Assembly (NCBI GenBank): GCA_029934775.1
Contig: JAOZLO010000018.1
Span: forward strand, 8,964 to 16,686
Length of the DNA: 7,723 nt
Direction of reading: 5' to 3'
DNA from: Desulfocapsaceae bacterium
GTDB taxonomy: Bacteria > Desulfobacterota > Desulfobulbia > Desulfobulbales > Desulfocapsaceae
Below are positions 1 through 7,500 of the stretch, in pieces; position 1 is the first letter of the stretch, and the number at the start of each line of letters is the position of its first letter. The position numbers were made by a program, and so were the translations under genes. The notes under the pieces were generated by a model, which did no database searches, was not told where the DNA came from, and worked only from the letters and a program-made list of their open reading frames with translations.

Positions 1-74
1 ATTCAATTGAAGTTGATACACCTGAAGATCTGCTCAGGGTGGAACACTCGGTTACGATTAAGGAGTGGACTTGA
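1..74 (+). CDS. kdsB: 3' end of a nucleotidyltransferase gene, probably CMP-Kdo synthetase (partial)
   Basis: Only the last 23 codons, in frame 3 and ending at TGA 72-74, lie in the window. They read SIEVDTPEDLLRVE followed by a nine-residue tail. The VDTPEDLxRV signature close to the C-terminus is typical of KdsB (3-deoxy-manno-octulosonate cytidylyltransferase), which activates Kdo as CMP-Kdo for lipopolysaccharide inner-core synthesis in the cytoplasm. Related cytidylyl-, guanylyl- and molybdopterin-nucleotidyltransferases, including CofC of the F420 pathway, carry similar D-TPEDL endings. Family membership is therefore fairly safe and the exact enzyme less so. CofC deserves mention because the next gene is CofD-like, but the IEVDTPEDLLRVE spacing looks more like KdsB. 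The gene overlaps the start of the next one, which implies co-transcription and translational coupling. Confidence 0.6.
   Translation, partial: SIEVDTPEDLLRVEHSVTIKEWT
60..65 (+). promoter_or_regulatory. Shine-Dalgarno site favouring a TTG start for the CofD-like gene
   Basis: AAGGAG lies at 60-65. It overlaps the GTG at 65-67, so it cannot serve that codon. It sits 5 nt before the in-frame TTG at 71-73, which is normal spacing. No other purine-rich site precedes the GTG. The TTG also forms a TTGA overlap with the upstream stop codon, the arrangement common in tightly coupled genes. Confidence 0.65.
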
Positions 75-2365
75 TATCTGAAAAGTTAAAAAACATCAGA
101 GAGGTACGCCTTTCACCTCTTGACTATCTACCCCAGGAAAATTTGAGGGAAAAGATGGTCGACCTTGTTCTAAGAGGTGTTCCGAAGGAGGCACCTGGTC
201 AGGCTAGACACCTCCTTTCTGATTTACGAGAAGAGCTTGTTAGAAAAAGTGTGTCAGAAGTCAAGGTTGTTGTATTTGGTGGAGGAACCGGGCTGTCCAA
301 TCTTATCGGTGGAGACAGTCGTCTTGAAAGCTGGATCCAAAATCCGTTTTGCGGGTTGAAAAAATATTTTCCCCATTCTAAATCAATTGTCTGCGTTACT
401 GATGATGGTGGATCAACGGGAGAATTATTGAAAGATCTCCCTCTCGTTGCCCTCGGTGACATCCGTCACGTTCTGTTGTCTTCTCTTCGTCTCAGAACGT
501 TGCAGACACAATTCGATGTAACGACCGAACAAGCTCAACAAATAGCCACTATCTGCCATATATTGTTTAATTATCGCTGTTCAGGATCTCTGCAGTCTGA
601 TCATCCCGAATTGGACATGATTCTCCAAAAGCTGGGTCTTTTACCACAACCATTAAATAATTTTTTACGAGAACTTATAGAATATCTTTTTGCTGATATT
701 CGATTAAAGGAAACACTGAATCGACCACATTGTTTAGGCAATCTTCTCGTTGCTGCAGCAGTTTACAGGGAGGTTCCACCAAACCTCAGTAACCATGAAC
801 TGGCAGCTCAACAGGATGTTCTGCATGGTGCTTTGCTTAGAGGCCTGAATACTCTTTCCAGTATTCTCGGAGCAGGAGAACGCGCCGTCCTTCCATGTAC
901 TTCAACACCGGCACAATTGAGGGTTCTCTATACCAATGGCGTTGAAATTATAGGTGAAAATAAATTAAGTGATGCTCAACGAGGCTTTCCTGTTGAAAGT
1001 GTTCAGGTTGATTATTTTAATAAAGTACATGTTTTGGATGAAGTTTTAGAAGATATCCGCCAGGCTGATATCTTAATATTTGCGCCGGGAAGCCTCTATT
1101 CTTCAATTATACCTGTTTTTAAGGTTCCTGGCCTGGCTGAAACTGTGAGGGCAAATAAAAAAGCACTCAAAATGCTTATTTCCAATTTATGGGTACAGGC
1201 CGGAGAAACAGATTTAAGTATTGCTGATCCGGAGAGGAAGTTTCATGTATCCGATATGATTAAGGCATACGAAAATAATATTCCCGGAGGCACTCAGGAC
1301 CTTTTTAATGAAGTTCTCTGTGTCTCATTAAAAAACATTCCAGCATCCATTCTCCAGAAATATGCCGTAGAAGGTAAAATACCTATCTTTCTCGATCGCG
1401 ATGTCCTCTGCAAACTCAACTATATACCCATTGAAAGTGGTGTTTATTCCCAACAGGCACTGGCAGATAGAGGAGTGATCCATCATGACCCTGACACCCT
1501 GGCAAAGGCTATCAAGACACTCTATAACGGAAGATATTGTTTCGATGATAAATATGAAAAACACAAGAATTACCAGGCTAATTATAAAATTGACATCAAC
1601 AGATCAGAATTAATCAAGATTCTGCCCTTTCAAAGATATCGTTTTATTACTGACTGGTTAAATGACCTTGAATTTGTCCATGTAGGAGATGGAAAATGTA
1701 TTGATATTGATTCGGCTAAAACTATTTTTAAAAAAATCTTCTGGGATCATCCCACAATCCCGCTGACTCATTTTCAATATGTGGCAGGTATATCCTTTAT
1801 AGAGGAAGAAAAATGGGACAGGGATCAGCGCTGGGATAATGTTTTTTCTTTTTTCGACCCCGATGATAGATTTATTAAAATTCGAAGTGATCAATTTCCT
1901 GTCAGGGAGAAAATCGAAGTTGCCTTGATGATTGCCTTTGGAGAGTCTCTTCTGGGTAATTATGCAAAAGAAAAAGTGATGGAAGATGTTGTGATAAATG
2001 ATTTTCTAATGGGAAAGGTATATCACCTCTACCTGCAGCAAGGTGATATACGAGCCTGTTTTTTCACTGCTGATCAGCTGAGTACATTTCTTTTACTCAC
2101 TCGAATGGTCCCAACAGATGATAAAAATCACTATATTCGACTAGTAAACAGGGGAGAAGGGTTCACGCCACCTGGATTGCTGATGGGACTTATGTATGCC
2201 TGGTATCTTGATAATCGGCTTGCTACCCATATAGAATATAAAATGTCACTGATGAAAATTAACAAAACAAATTTGATTCCGGAACAGTTGAAAATGTCTG
2301 ACAGGAGGAAAAAAATGGTGACTTTTTTTAGAAATACCGTTTTTGGAGAATCACGTAATACGTAA
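71..2365 (+). CDS. Long CofD/YvcK-family protein with an unassigned C-terminal region
   Basis: The product is 764 aa from TTG 71 (766 from GTG 65); ordinary YvcK/CofD proteins are about 300-450 aa. Residues about 1-63 are charged and look helical. The CofD/YvcK fold spans about 64-485. It shows GGGTGLS (70-76), the DDGGSTG loop (111-117), GDIRH (129-133), GNLLVAA (223-229), PGSLYSS (339-345) and QAGETD near 376-381, each matching the YvcK pattern in order. Known relatives are CofD, which transfers a phospholactyl group onto Fo in F420 synthesis, and YvcK/CuvA, which binds UDP-sugars and affects envelope and carbon metabolism. The GGGTGLS and PGSLYSS forms are closer to YvcK, and I do not infer F420 synthesis. 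Residues about 486-764 match no family I recognise; they are rich in aromatic and acidic residues and show no membrane segment or signal peptide. The gene follows a kdsB-like gene with a 4-nt overlap and precedes a hybrid kinase by 27 nt, so it is likely in one operon. Substrate and reaction are unknown. Confidence 0.85.
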   Translation: MISEKLKNIREVRLSPLDYLPQENLREKMVDLVLRGVPKEAPGQARHLLSDLREELVRKSVSEVKVVVFGGGTGLSNLIGGDSRLESWIQNPFCGLKKYFPHSKSIVCVTDDGGSTGELLKDLPLVALGDIRHVLLSSLRLRTLQTQFDVTTEQAQQIATICHILFNYRCSGSLQSDHPELDMILQKLGLLPQPLNNFLRELIEYLFADIRLKETLNRPHCLGNLLVAAAVYREVPPNLSNHELAAQQDVLHGALLRGLNTLSSILGAGERAVLPCTSTPAQLRVLYTNGVEIIGENKLSDAQRGFPVESVQVDYFNKVHVLDEVLEDIRQADILIFAPGSLYSSIIPVFKVPGLAETVRANKKALKMLISNLWVQAGETDLSIADPERKFHVSDMIKAYENNIPGGTQDLFNEVLCVSLKNIPASILQKYAVEGKIPIFLDRDVLCKLNYIPIESGVYSQQALADRGVIHHDPDTLAKAIKTLYNGRYCFDDKYEKHKNYQANYKIDINRSELIKILPFQRYRFITDWLNDLEFVHVGDGKCIDIDSAKTIFKKIFWDHPTIPLTHFQYVAGISFIEEEKWDRDQRWDNVFSFFDPDDRFIKIRSDQFPVREKIEVALMIAFGESLLGNYAKEKVMEDVVINDFLMGKVYHLYLQQGDIRACFFTADQLSTFLLLTRMVPTDDKNHYIRLVNRGEGFTPPGLLMGLMYAWYLDNRLATHIEYKMSLMKINKTNLIPEQLKMSDRRKKMVTFFRNTVFGESRNT
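2018..2051. repeat. Perfect 11-bp inverted repeat inside the CofD-like gene
   Basis: GTATATCACCT (2018-2028) and AGGTGATATAC (2041-2051) are exact reverse complements separated by a 12-nt loop containing CTGCAG. The structure lies within codons for the C-terminal extension (around VYHLYLQQGDI). It has no T-tract after it, so it is not a standard terminator. It could be an mRNA hairpin, a palindromic protein site, or chance. Confidence 0.6.
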
Positions 2366-2366
2366 T
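2353..2366 (+). repeat. 7-bp tandem duplication at the CofD-like stop codon
   Basis: ACGTAAT occurs twice in direct succession, and the second copy supplies the TAA stop (2363-2365). With one copy removed, the frame would read on for two more codons and stop at a TGA. The end of the protein and the spacing to the kinase gene may thus reflect a recent slippage event. The effect on the protein is only a few residues. Confidence 0.5.
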
Positions 2367-2392
2367 TTTATTTGAAATAAATGAGAAAATAA

Positions 2393-4390
2393 ATGCAAAT
2401 CCACGCGTTGGTTGTCGATAATGATCCGGTTCTGCTTAAACTTGTTTCTACATTGCTTATCCAGGAAAAATGCAGTGTTAGAACTGCTGAGAACGGTCTC
2501 CATGCTTTAGAGATTTTAGAAAATTATCGACCTGATATTATTTTCACTGATCTGATCATGCCCCAGGTAAACGGGGAGCAACTCTGCAATATCCTGCGAC
2601 GCACCAAGAGACATAAACAAGTTTTTATTGTCGTTCTTTCAGCCACAGTTCTTGAAGACCGTGAGAGAATTACCGAAAAAATTGATTGCGATCTATGTAT
2701 CGCTAAAGGAAATCTGAAAGAAATACGGTCATATTTACAAGGTGCTCTAAAGGCGTTTAATAATCGAAAGAGAGTGACTGCAAGCGTATCTAAAAGAAAC
2801 GTCACAATTCCGGACGGACTTTTGCCTTCAGTAGTAACAAGTGAATTATTGTCCGAGCAGAGACATTTGGCGAAAATTTTAGAAAACCTTTACGAAGGGA
2901 TTTTTGAGCTAAACGAACAGGGAAAGGTTTTGAATGCAAACAGGGCTGCCCTTGAAATTCTCAATTCTAAAGAAGAGGATCTCATTGGCCTTTCAGTGAC
3001 TGATTTATGTGACTGGGGAGAATTTCAATCTGAAATAGAAGAATGGAGTACAAAACAACTCACTGAGGGGGAACTGAAAACTCTTGAAATAGACGAAAAA
3101 AAACCATTCTCATATAAAGACCTGCTGCTCACAGCTTCTTTTATTCCGCTTGCCGATAAAGGTACTGTTTTTGCTATCTGTATACTAAGAGATATTACAC
3201 GACAGTTTCGTGCGGAAGAAAAAAGTAGAGAACTCGATAATGCGGTAAAATTAGTAAAAAGAATGGATGCCATGAGCTGTATGGCCGGAGGAGTAGCACA
3301 TGATTTCAATAACCTTCTTACCGTGATTTATGGCAACCTTGATATAGTAACAAGTAAAGGGAAAAGAAGTAACCCGGGTACGGGAAATAAACTTATTCAA
3401 CAGGCTAAACAGGCAGCTCTTGCAGCTGTTGACTTAACCAGACAGATATCCGGGTTTTCAAATTTCGGAATAGTCAGCAGAGAACAGTTGGGGATAAAAA
3501 AAATTATAAGAACCACCGCAGCGAGTTTTTTCAAAAATAAAACCTGTTGTTATCATATCGAAACAAGAACAAAAGACTGTCTGGTTTATGTTGATTCAGA
3601 TGAGTTCAGCTTTGCCCTTGAGAATGTATTGCAAAATGCTGTCGATGCAGCTGAAAAAGGGGATATATGGATCATACTGGACTGTGACGAATTTAAAGCC
3701 AGCCAGCTCATTCATGGACAATACGTTCCAGCAGGCAGATATGCAAGGATAGACATTCAAGATTCTGGAAAGGGTATAGAGAAAGAACATTTACTCAGGG
3801 TTTTCGATCCATACTATTCCACCAAGGAGCGTGGCTTTGAAAAGGGAATTGGACTTGGGTTAACAGTCGTTTATGCGACCTTAAGAAACCATGGCGGCTA
3901 TATTGTTATAGATTCCGAGTTGGGAATAGGGACTAAAGTTTCGTTGTATATACTGGAATTTCTAAACTCCCTCGAACTGTCTGTAACAAATAATAAAAAA
4001 GTCCTCTCGGAACAGCAGCTATTGATAATTGAGCCCGATAAACAAATGGGACAGATAGGGCAGATAATGACAGAATATCTGGGCCTTACCGTAGAGGTCG
4101 TACAAACAAGAACCGATGCACTGGTCTCCCTGGAAAAGTTTAATGATGATCCCTGCAGAAAAAATCCGCTGGTTTTGCTTGATCTTTCTGAGAAACAGGG
4201 AGGGGCGGCGGATGAGACTTGCAGATTGCTGCATCAAATTGATCCAGAACTTAAGGTTATCGCAATGAGTGGTTCTATACTGGACCCGGTAATGGAAGAT
4301 TGCAAAAAATTCGGCTTTGTTGCTACCCTGCCCAAACCATATACAATGGATTCATTGAGACATATTATGACAGTTGCTCTGTATAGTTGA
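2393..4390 (+). CDS. Soluble hybrid histidine kinase, REC-PAS-HisKA-HATPase-REC
   Basis: A 665-aa protein with no membrane segment, so a cytosolic sensor. The N-terminal receiver (about 1-120) has D9/D11, phospho-acceptor D53 in TDLIMP, S83 and K105. A PAS-like domain covers about 155-272. The phosphotransfer H-box is MAGGVAHDFNNLL with His303, the HDFNNLL type. The ATPase domain (about 395-522) has N411/N415 in the N box, DSGKGI (457-462), FDPYYSTK (471-478) and GIGLGL (485-490). A second receiver (about 541-663) has D597, S626 and K648, but its acidic pocket is altered (E547-P548) and the usual Pro after the acceptor Asp is missing. The expected path is autophosphorylation of His303 followed by transfer to a receiver; no HPt or DNA-binding output domain is present, so the final target is elsewhere. 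The start ATG has only a weak GAG seven bases upstream, so translation is probably coupled to the CofD-like gene 27 nt away. The PAS ligand is unknown. Confidence 0.9.
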   Translation: MQIHALVVDNDPVLLKLVSTLLIQEKCSVRTAENGLHALEILENYRPDIIFTDLIMPQVNGEQLCNILRRTKRHKQVFIVVLSATVLEDRERITEKIDCDLCIAKGNLKEIRSYLQGALKAFNNRKRVTASVSKRNVTIPDGLLPSVVTSELLSEQRHLAKILENLYEGIFELNEQGKVLNANRAALEILNSKEEDLIGLSVTDLCDWGEFQSEIEEWSTKQLTEGELKTLEIDEKKPFSYKDLLLTASFIPLADKGTVFAICILRDITRQFRAEEKSRELDNAVKLVKRMDAMSCMAGGVAHDFNNLLTVIYGNLDIVTSKGKRSNPGTGNKLIQQAKQAALAAVDLTRQISGFSNFGIVSREQLGIKKIIRTTAASFFKNKTCCYHIETRTKDCLVYVDSDEFSFALENVLQNAVDAAEKGDIWIILDCDEFKASQLIHGQYVPAGRYARIDIQDSGKGIEKEHLLRVFDPYYSTKERGFEKGIGLGLTVVYATLRNHGGYIVIDSELGIGTKVSLYILEFLNSLELSVTNNKKVLSEQQLLIIEPDKQMGQIGQIMTEYLGLTVEVVQTRTDALVSLEKFNDDPCRKNPLVLLDLSEKQGGAADETCRLLHQIDPELKVIAMSGSILDPVMEDCKKFGFVATLPKPYTMDSLRHIMTVALYS

Positions 4391-4399
4391 AACCTCGGG

Positions 4400-4537
4400 T
4401 CACCTCTTTCTTCCTCCACCTTTATGCATAAGTATTATTCCCGCTATGAATATAGGAATACCTAAGATTGCATAACCACTGTGTAAAAGTATAAGTGCTG
4501 ATAAACATATGAGTACGCCCAGACTAACTTTGTTCAT
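4400..4537 (-). CDS. Small hydrophobic membrane peptide, 45 aa, unknown function
   Basis: ATG at 4537-4535 opens a 45-codon frame ending at TGA 4402-4400. The peptide is almost wholly hydrophobic: a first stretch at about residues 4-18 and a second at about 22-37 joined by HSGYA, then a basic tail KGGGRKR. This fits a two-helix hairpin with both ends in the cytoplasm by the positive-inside rule. A cleaved signal peptide ending near Tyr22-Ala23 is the alternative. A Shine-Dalgarno sequence TGAGGA lies four bases before the ATG and includes the stop codon of hrpA, so the gene looks translationally coupled to hrpA. The good ribosome site, the tight position and the clean membrane pattern argue for a real gene. 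I recognise no family, and no function can be given from the sequence. Confidence 0.65.
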   Translation of the reverse strand: MNKVSLGVLICLSALILLHSGYAILGIPIFIAGIILMHKGGGRKR

Positions 4538-4541
4538 GATA

Positions 4542-4547
4542 TCCTCA
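4542..4547 (-). promoter_or_regulatory. Shine-Dalgarno site of the small membrane-peptide gene, overlapping the hrpA stop
   Basis: Read on the - strand, TGAGGA (4547 to 4542) contains the hrpA stop TGA, then TATC, then ATG at 4537. A ribosome finishing hrpA would be placed directly on the next start, which suggests coupled re-initiation. Confidence 0.6.
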
Positions 4548-7500
4548 GCATTTTTCCAGAATTAACTGCCATTGCTGCTGCAGTTTTTTAGATGAAACAG
4601 GCGGGGATACTTTAATTTCTGGAGAGAAAATTAAAATCCTGTATTCTGCTATCATCTGGCGATATTTTCGATAATGGACCAGCGCATCAGCCGACAAATC
4701 ATTTTCTTTTTTTCCCAGGTTTTTGAGGTTCTCCAGATGAGGCGATAACTGCTTTTCTTTGTGGGCATCTTTTGCAGGATTAAGTGAGAATCGTTCCAGC
4801 CTGATGGACAGGCTCCGCAGTCGTCTGTGAAGATTGTCTATGTCAGCGCTTATCCCATAACGTAAAAAATCAGCAGCGACTATTTCATCAATGAGTTGTT
4901 TAAAAAGGATTTGTCTATCCTGATCAAGAAATTTTGATCCATTATGATTACTGAAAACCTTGTGAATTGCATCTCTCACCTCCTTTCTTTTTCGTAATAG
5001 CCCCATAAGGTTGTTGCAGATTATAACACCATTGCTGTAAAGCCCATTAGATTTCACTTTTGCAATTTTTTCGTTGAATACAGACAGTGTCTCAATAGTT
5101 CCGGAAGGGCGTCCAATAATAGATCGCATAATGAAATCAAGAAGTACGTCCAGCAACTGCTTGTGATTTAAACCATTCTCAATTAACCATAAAACTGACG
5201 GGCCAGAAAGGGAAGTCCTGCATGTTTTTTTTAAAGACTTATACTGACTTGAAAAATGCAGCCTGTAGAGATAGAGCATACCCGCACAATTCTGGTTCTC
5301 TACAGTCACCTTGTTTTTAGTGAATCGTATTTTTATACATCTTCGGTCATGATCCGGTATGAGAGAGGGGTAAAGAAAGCCTGAGGGGACACCCTTCTGT
5401 GTGTACAGTGGGATTGTATTCGGTAGTCCGTCAAACTTCCACCCGGTATATTCTCCCTTTTCCCAAAAGGCTACTGTCTTTTCCTCCTGTTCTTGCAGGA
5501 TATCCTCATTCCTACTTTCACTGACAGGGCTTTGAGGCTCAAGTAATTGTTTCAGGTTTCTGCCACTTACCTGATCTTTTCCTGAACTGTCGAAAAGGAT
5601 AAAGCGTGGACGGAGATGGTTTGGCAGATTGTCAGGCCAGTCAGATCGTCTAACAGGAATTTTGAATTGTTTTAAGATGGATAATTCAACTGTTCCGTAA
5701 AAAGAACCTGAGTAGTGGGTTATATCATCCAGTATCTGGTTTACTGATTGGGATACTGGGATCAATTTTTTTCTGATGTTTTTCGGCAGTCCTTTGATAA
5801 GAAATGTGAGTTTTTCATGGAGCAGGCCCGGCACCAGCCACTCAAAAAACTGGACAGAGATGCCGTGAGAAAAATCAATAGGCAGTCTGAACGTAACCCC
5901 ATCTTCTTTGGATCCAGGGACAAAATTGTAATCAAGAGATATTTCTAAAGCCCCAATAGTTATTGAAGGTGGGTAGTCAGCGAGCACATTTTCGTCTGGT
6001 TTTTTAATAAGTACGTCATTTTCAGTCATTTCCAGGAATGTATCGTCTTGACGTTTTTTGAGAAAAATATCCAGAGTTTTCTGGTCAAAAATATCATCTG
6101 AAATTTTTTCTGCATAGAAATTGTGAAGCGTCAGGTCGTCTGCGAGTAACCCTCTGGTTCGCAGTTTATTCTCAGTATCTTCCCAATTTTTAATCAAAGA
6201 GAGATTGTGTTGAAGAAAGTGATATACTCCTTTCAGTTCACCCTGAACCAGGGCTGACTGGATAAATATTTCCCGTGCCTGCTGGACATTTTTTTTATGG
6301 CAATTACCAAAATTAACGCTTCTTCCTGTAACTATTGGAAGGGTGAATAATGAGACATTTTCGTTGGCTATAACCTGTCCGCTTTTTTTATGCCACCTCG
6401 GGTTTGTCCATGAATATTTGCATAAGGCCCCGGCAATAGATTCAATCCACTCAGGTTCGATGGTAGCGACAGTCAGAGCATACAGTCGGCCTGTTTCCAG
6501 AAACCCGGCAGCAACAATCCATTGTCCACTCCTGTTGAAAAGGTTGGAACCCGGGAAGATCATCAACTCTTTGTTATATCCACCCCGGTAGATGGTTTTG
6601 CTTTTTTTAAGAGCAACATTTCTTAAAAAACCGGTCAGAAGAGATTTATGTATCTGTTCGTATGAACCATCGATTTTATTCGTTGTAAATCCTTTTCTTT
6701 TTTGAAGAATTCTTTCGAGTTGTTCATGAAGATCAAACCATTCACGCATGCGTTGAAATGAGAGGTAATGAGATTTGCAGTACTTTTTCAATTTCGACCA
6801 GGATCGCACTGTATCTTTCACCTGGTGAAAATTGTTCCAGATATTAAGAAGAGCCAGGAAGTCAGAATGAGGGTGAGAAAATTGCTTGTGGGCAGTATCT
6901 GCCGCATTCTCAAGCTCGGCCGGTCTTATCCGAGGGTCCTGGATAGCCAGAACGGAGGCGATAATTTTAATTTCACGGAGACAATTATTTTCCGAGGCTG
7001 CTATAATAATACTAGAAATACAGGGGTCTATCGGCAGATTTGACATTATCCAGCCGTTTTTTGTAAGGGTTTTGTCCGTTGTGATTGCTCCCAACTCATA
7101 CAGTAACCTGTACCCCTCTCTGATTGCATTGCTATGGGGAGGATCTATAAATGGAAAACCAGCAGGATCGCCAAGTTTGAGAGAGATCATCTGAAGAATC
7201 ACTTCAGCGAGATTAGAGCGCTGTATTTCAGGAAGTGTATATTCCTGCCTGTTGTCAAAATCTTCTTCCGAATACAACCGGATACAAATTCCAGGGCCAA
7301 TACGGCCGCAGCGTCCTTTTCTCTGATCACAGCTTGCTCTGCTAATCTTGCTGAGGGGAAGACTGGTAGTCTTGGCTTTGACATTGTAGAAGGAGATTCG
7401 CGCCAGTCCGCTGTCGACAACGTACATAATACCGGGGACCGTCACTGAGGTTTCGGCAACATTTGTAGCGACAACTATTTTTGTTTTCTTATACCCCTGG

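Noticed and set aside
71..2365. Assignment as CofD of coenzyme F420 biosynthesis
   Set aside because: No F420 genes are visible apart from a possible CofC-like reading of the upstream tail, and the core motifs look closer to YvcK. A family-level name is all the sequence supports.
2367..2381. A/T-only palindrome between the CofD-like and kinase genes as a terminator
   Set aside because: TTTATTT/AAATAAA has one base between its arms, no G or C pairs and no T-tract. It is too weak for an intrinsic terminator and probably reflects AT-rich spacing.
2381..2392. Three-codon mini-frame (ATG AGA AAA TAA) immediately before the kinase ATG
   Set aside because: A leader this short with no good ribosome site is expected by chance in AT-rich sequence; nothing else supports attenuation.
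4436..4460. Bulged hairpin TATTC-CTAT/ATAG-GAATA in the convergent region
   Set aside because: It lies inside the small peptide codons, is AT-rich with a 3-nt bulge, and has no following T-tract on either strand.
7134..7448. Open frame on the + strand (and neighbouring + strand frames at 6768-7194 and 6343-6591)
   Set aside because: They lie wholly antisense to well-conserved HrpA motifs (TNVAETS, QRKGRCGR), have no recognisable product and no clear operon position. They are shadow frames.
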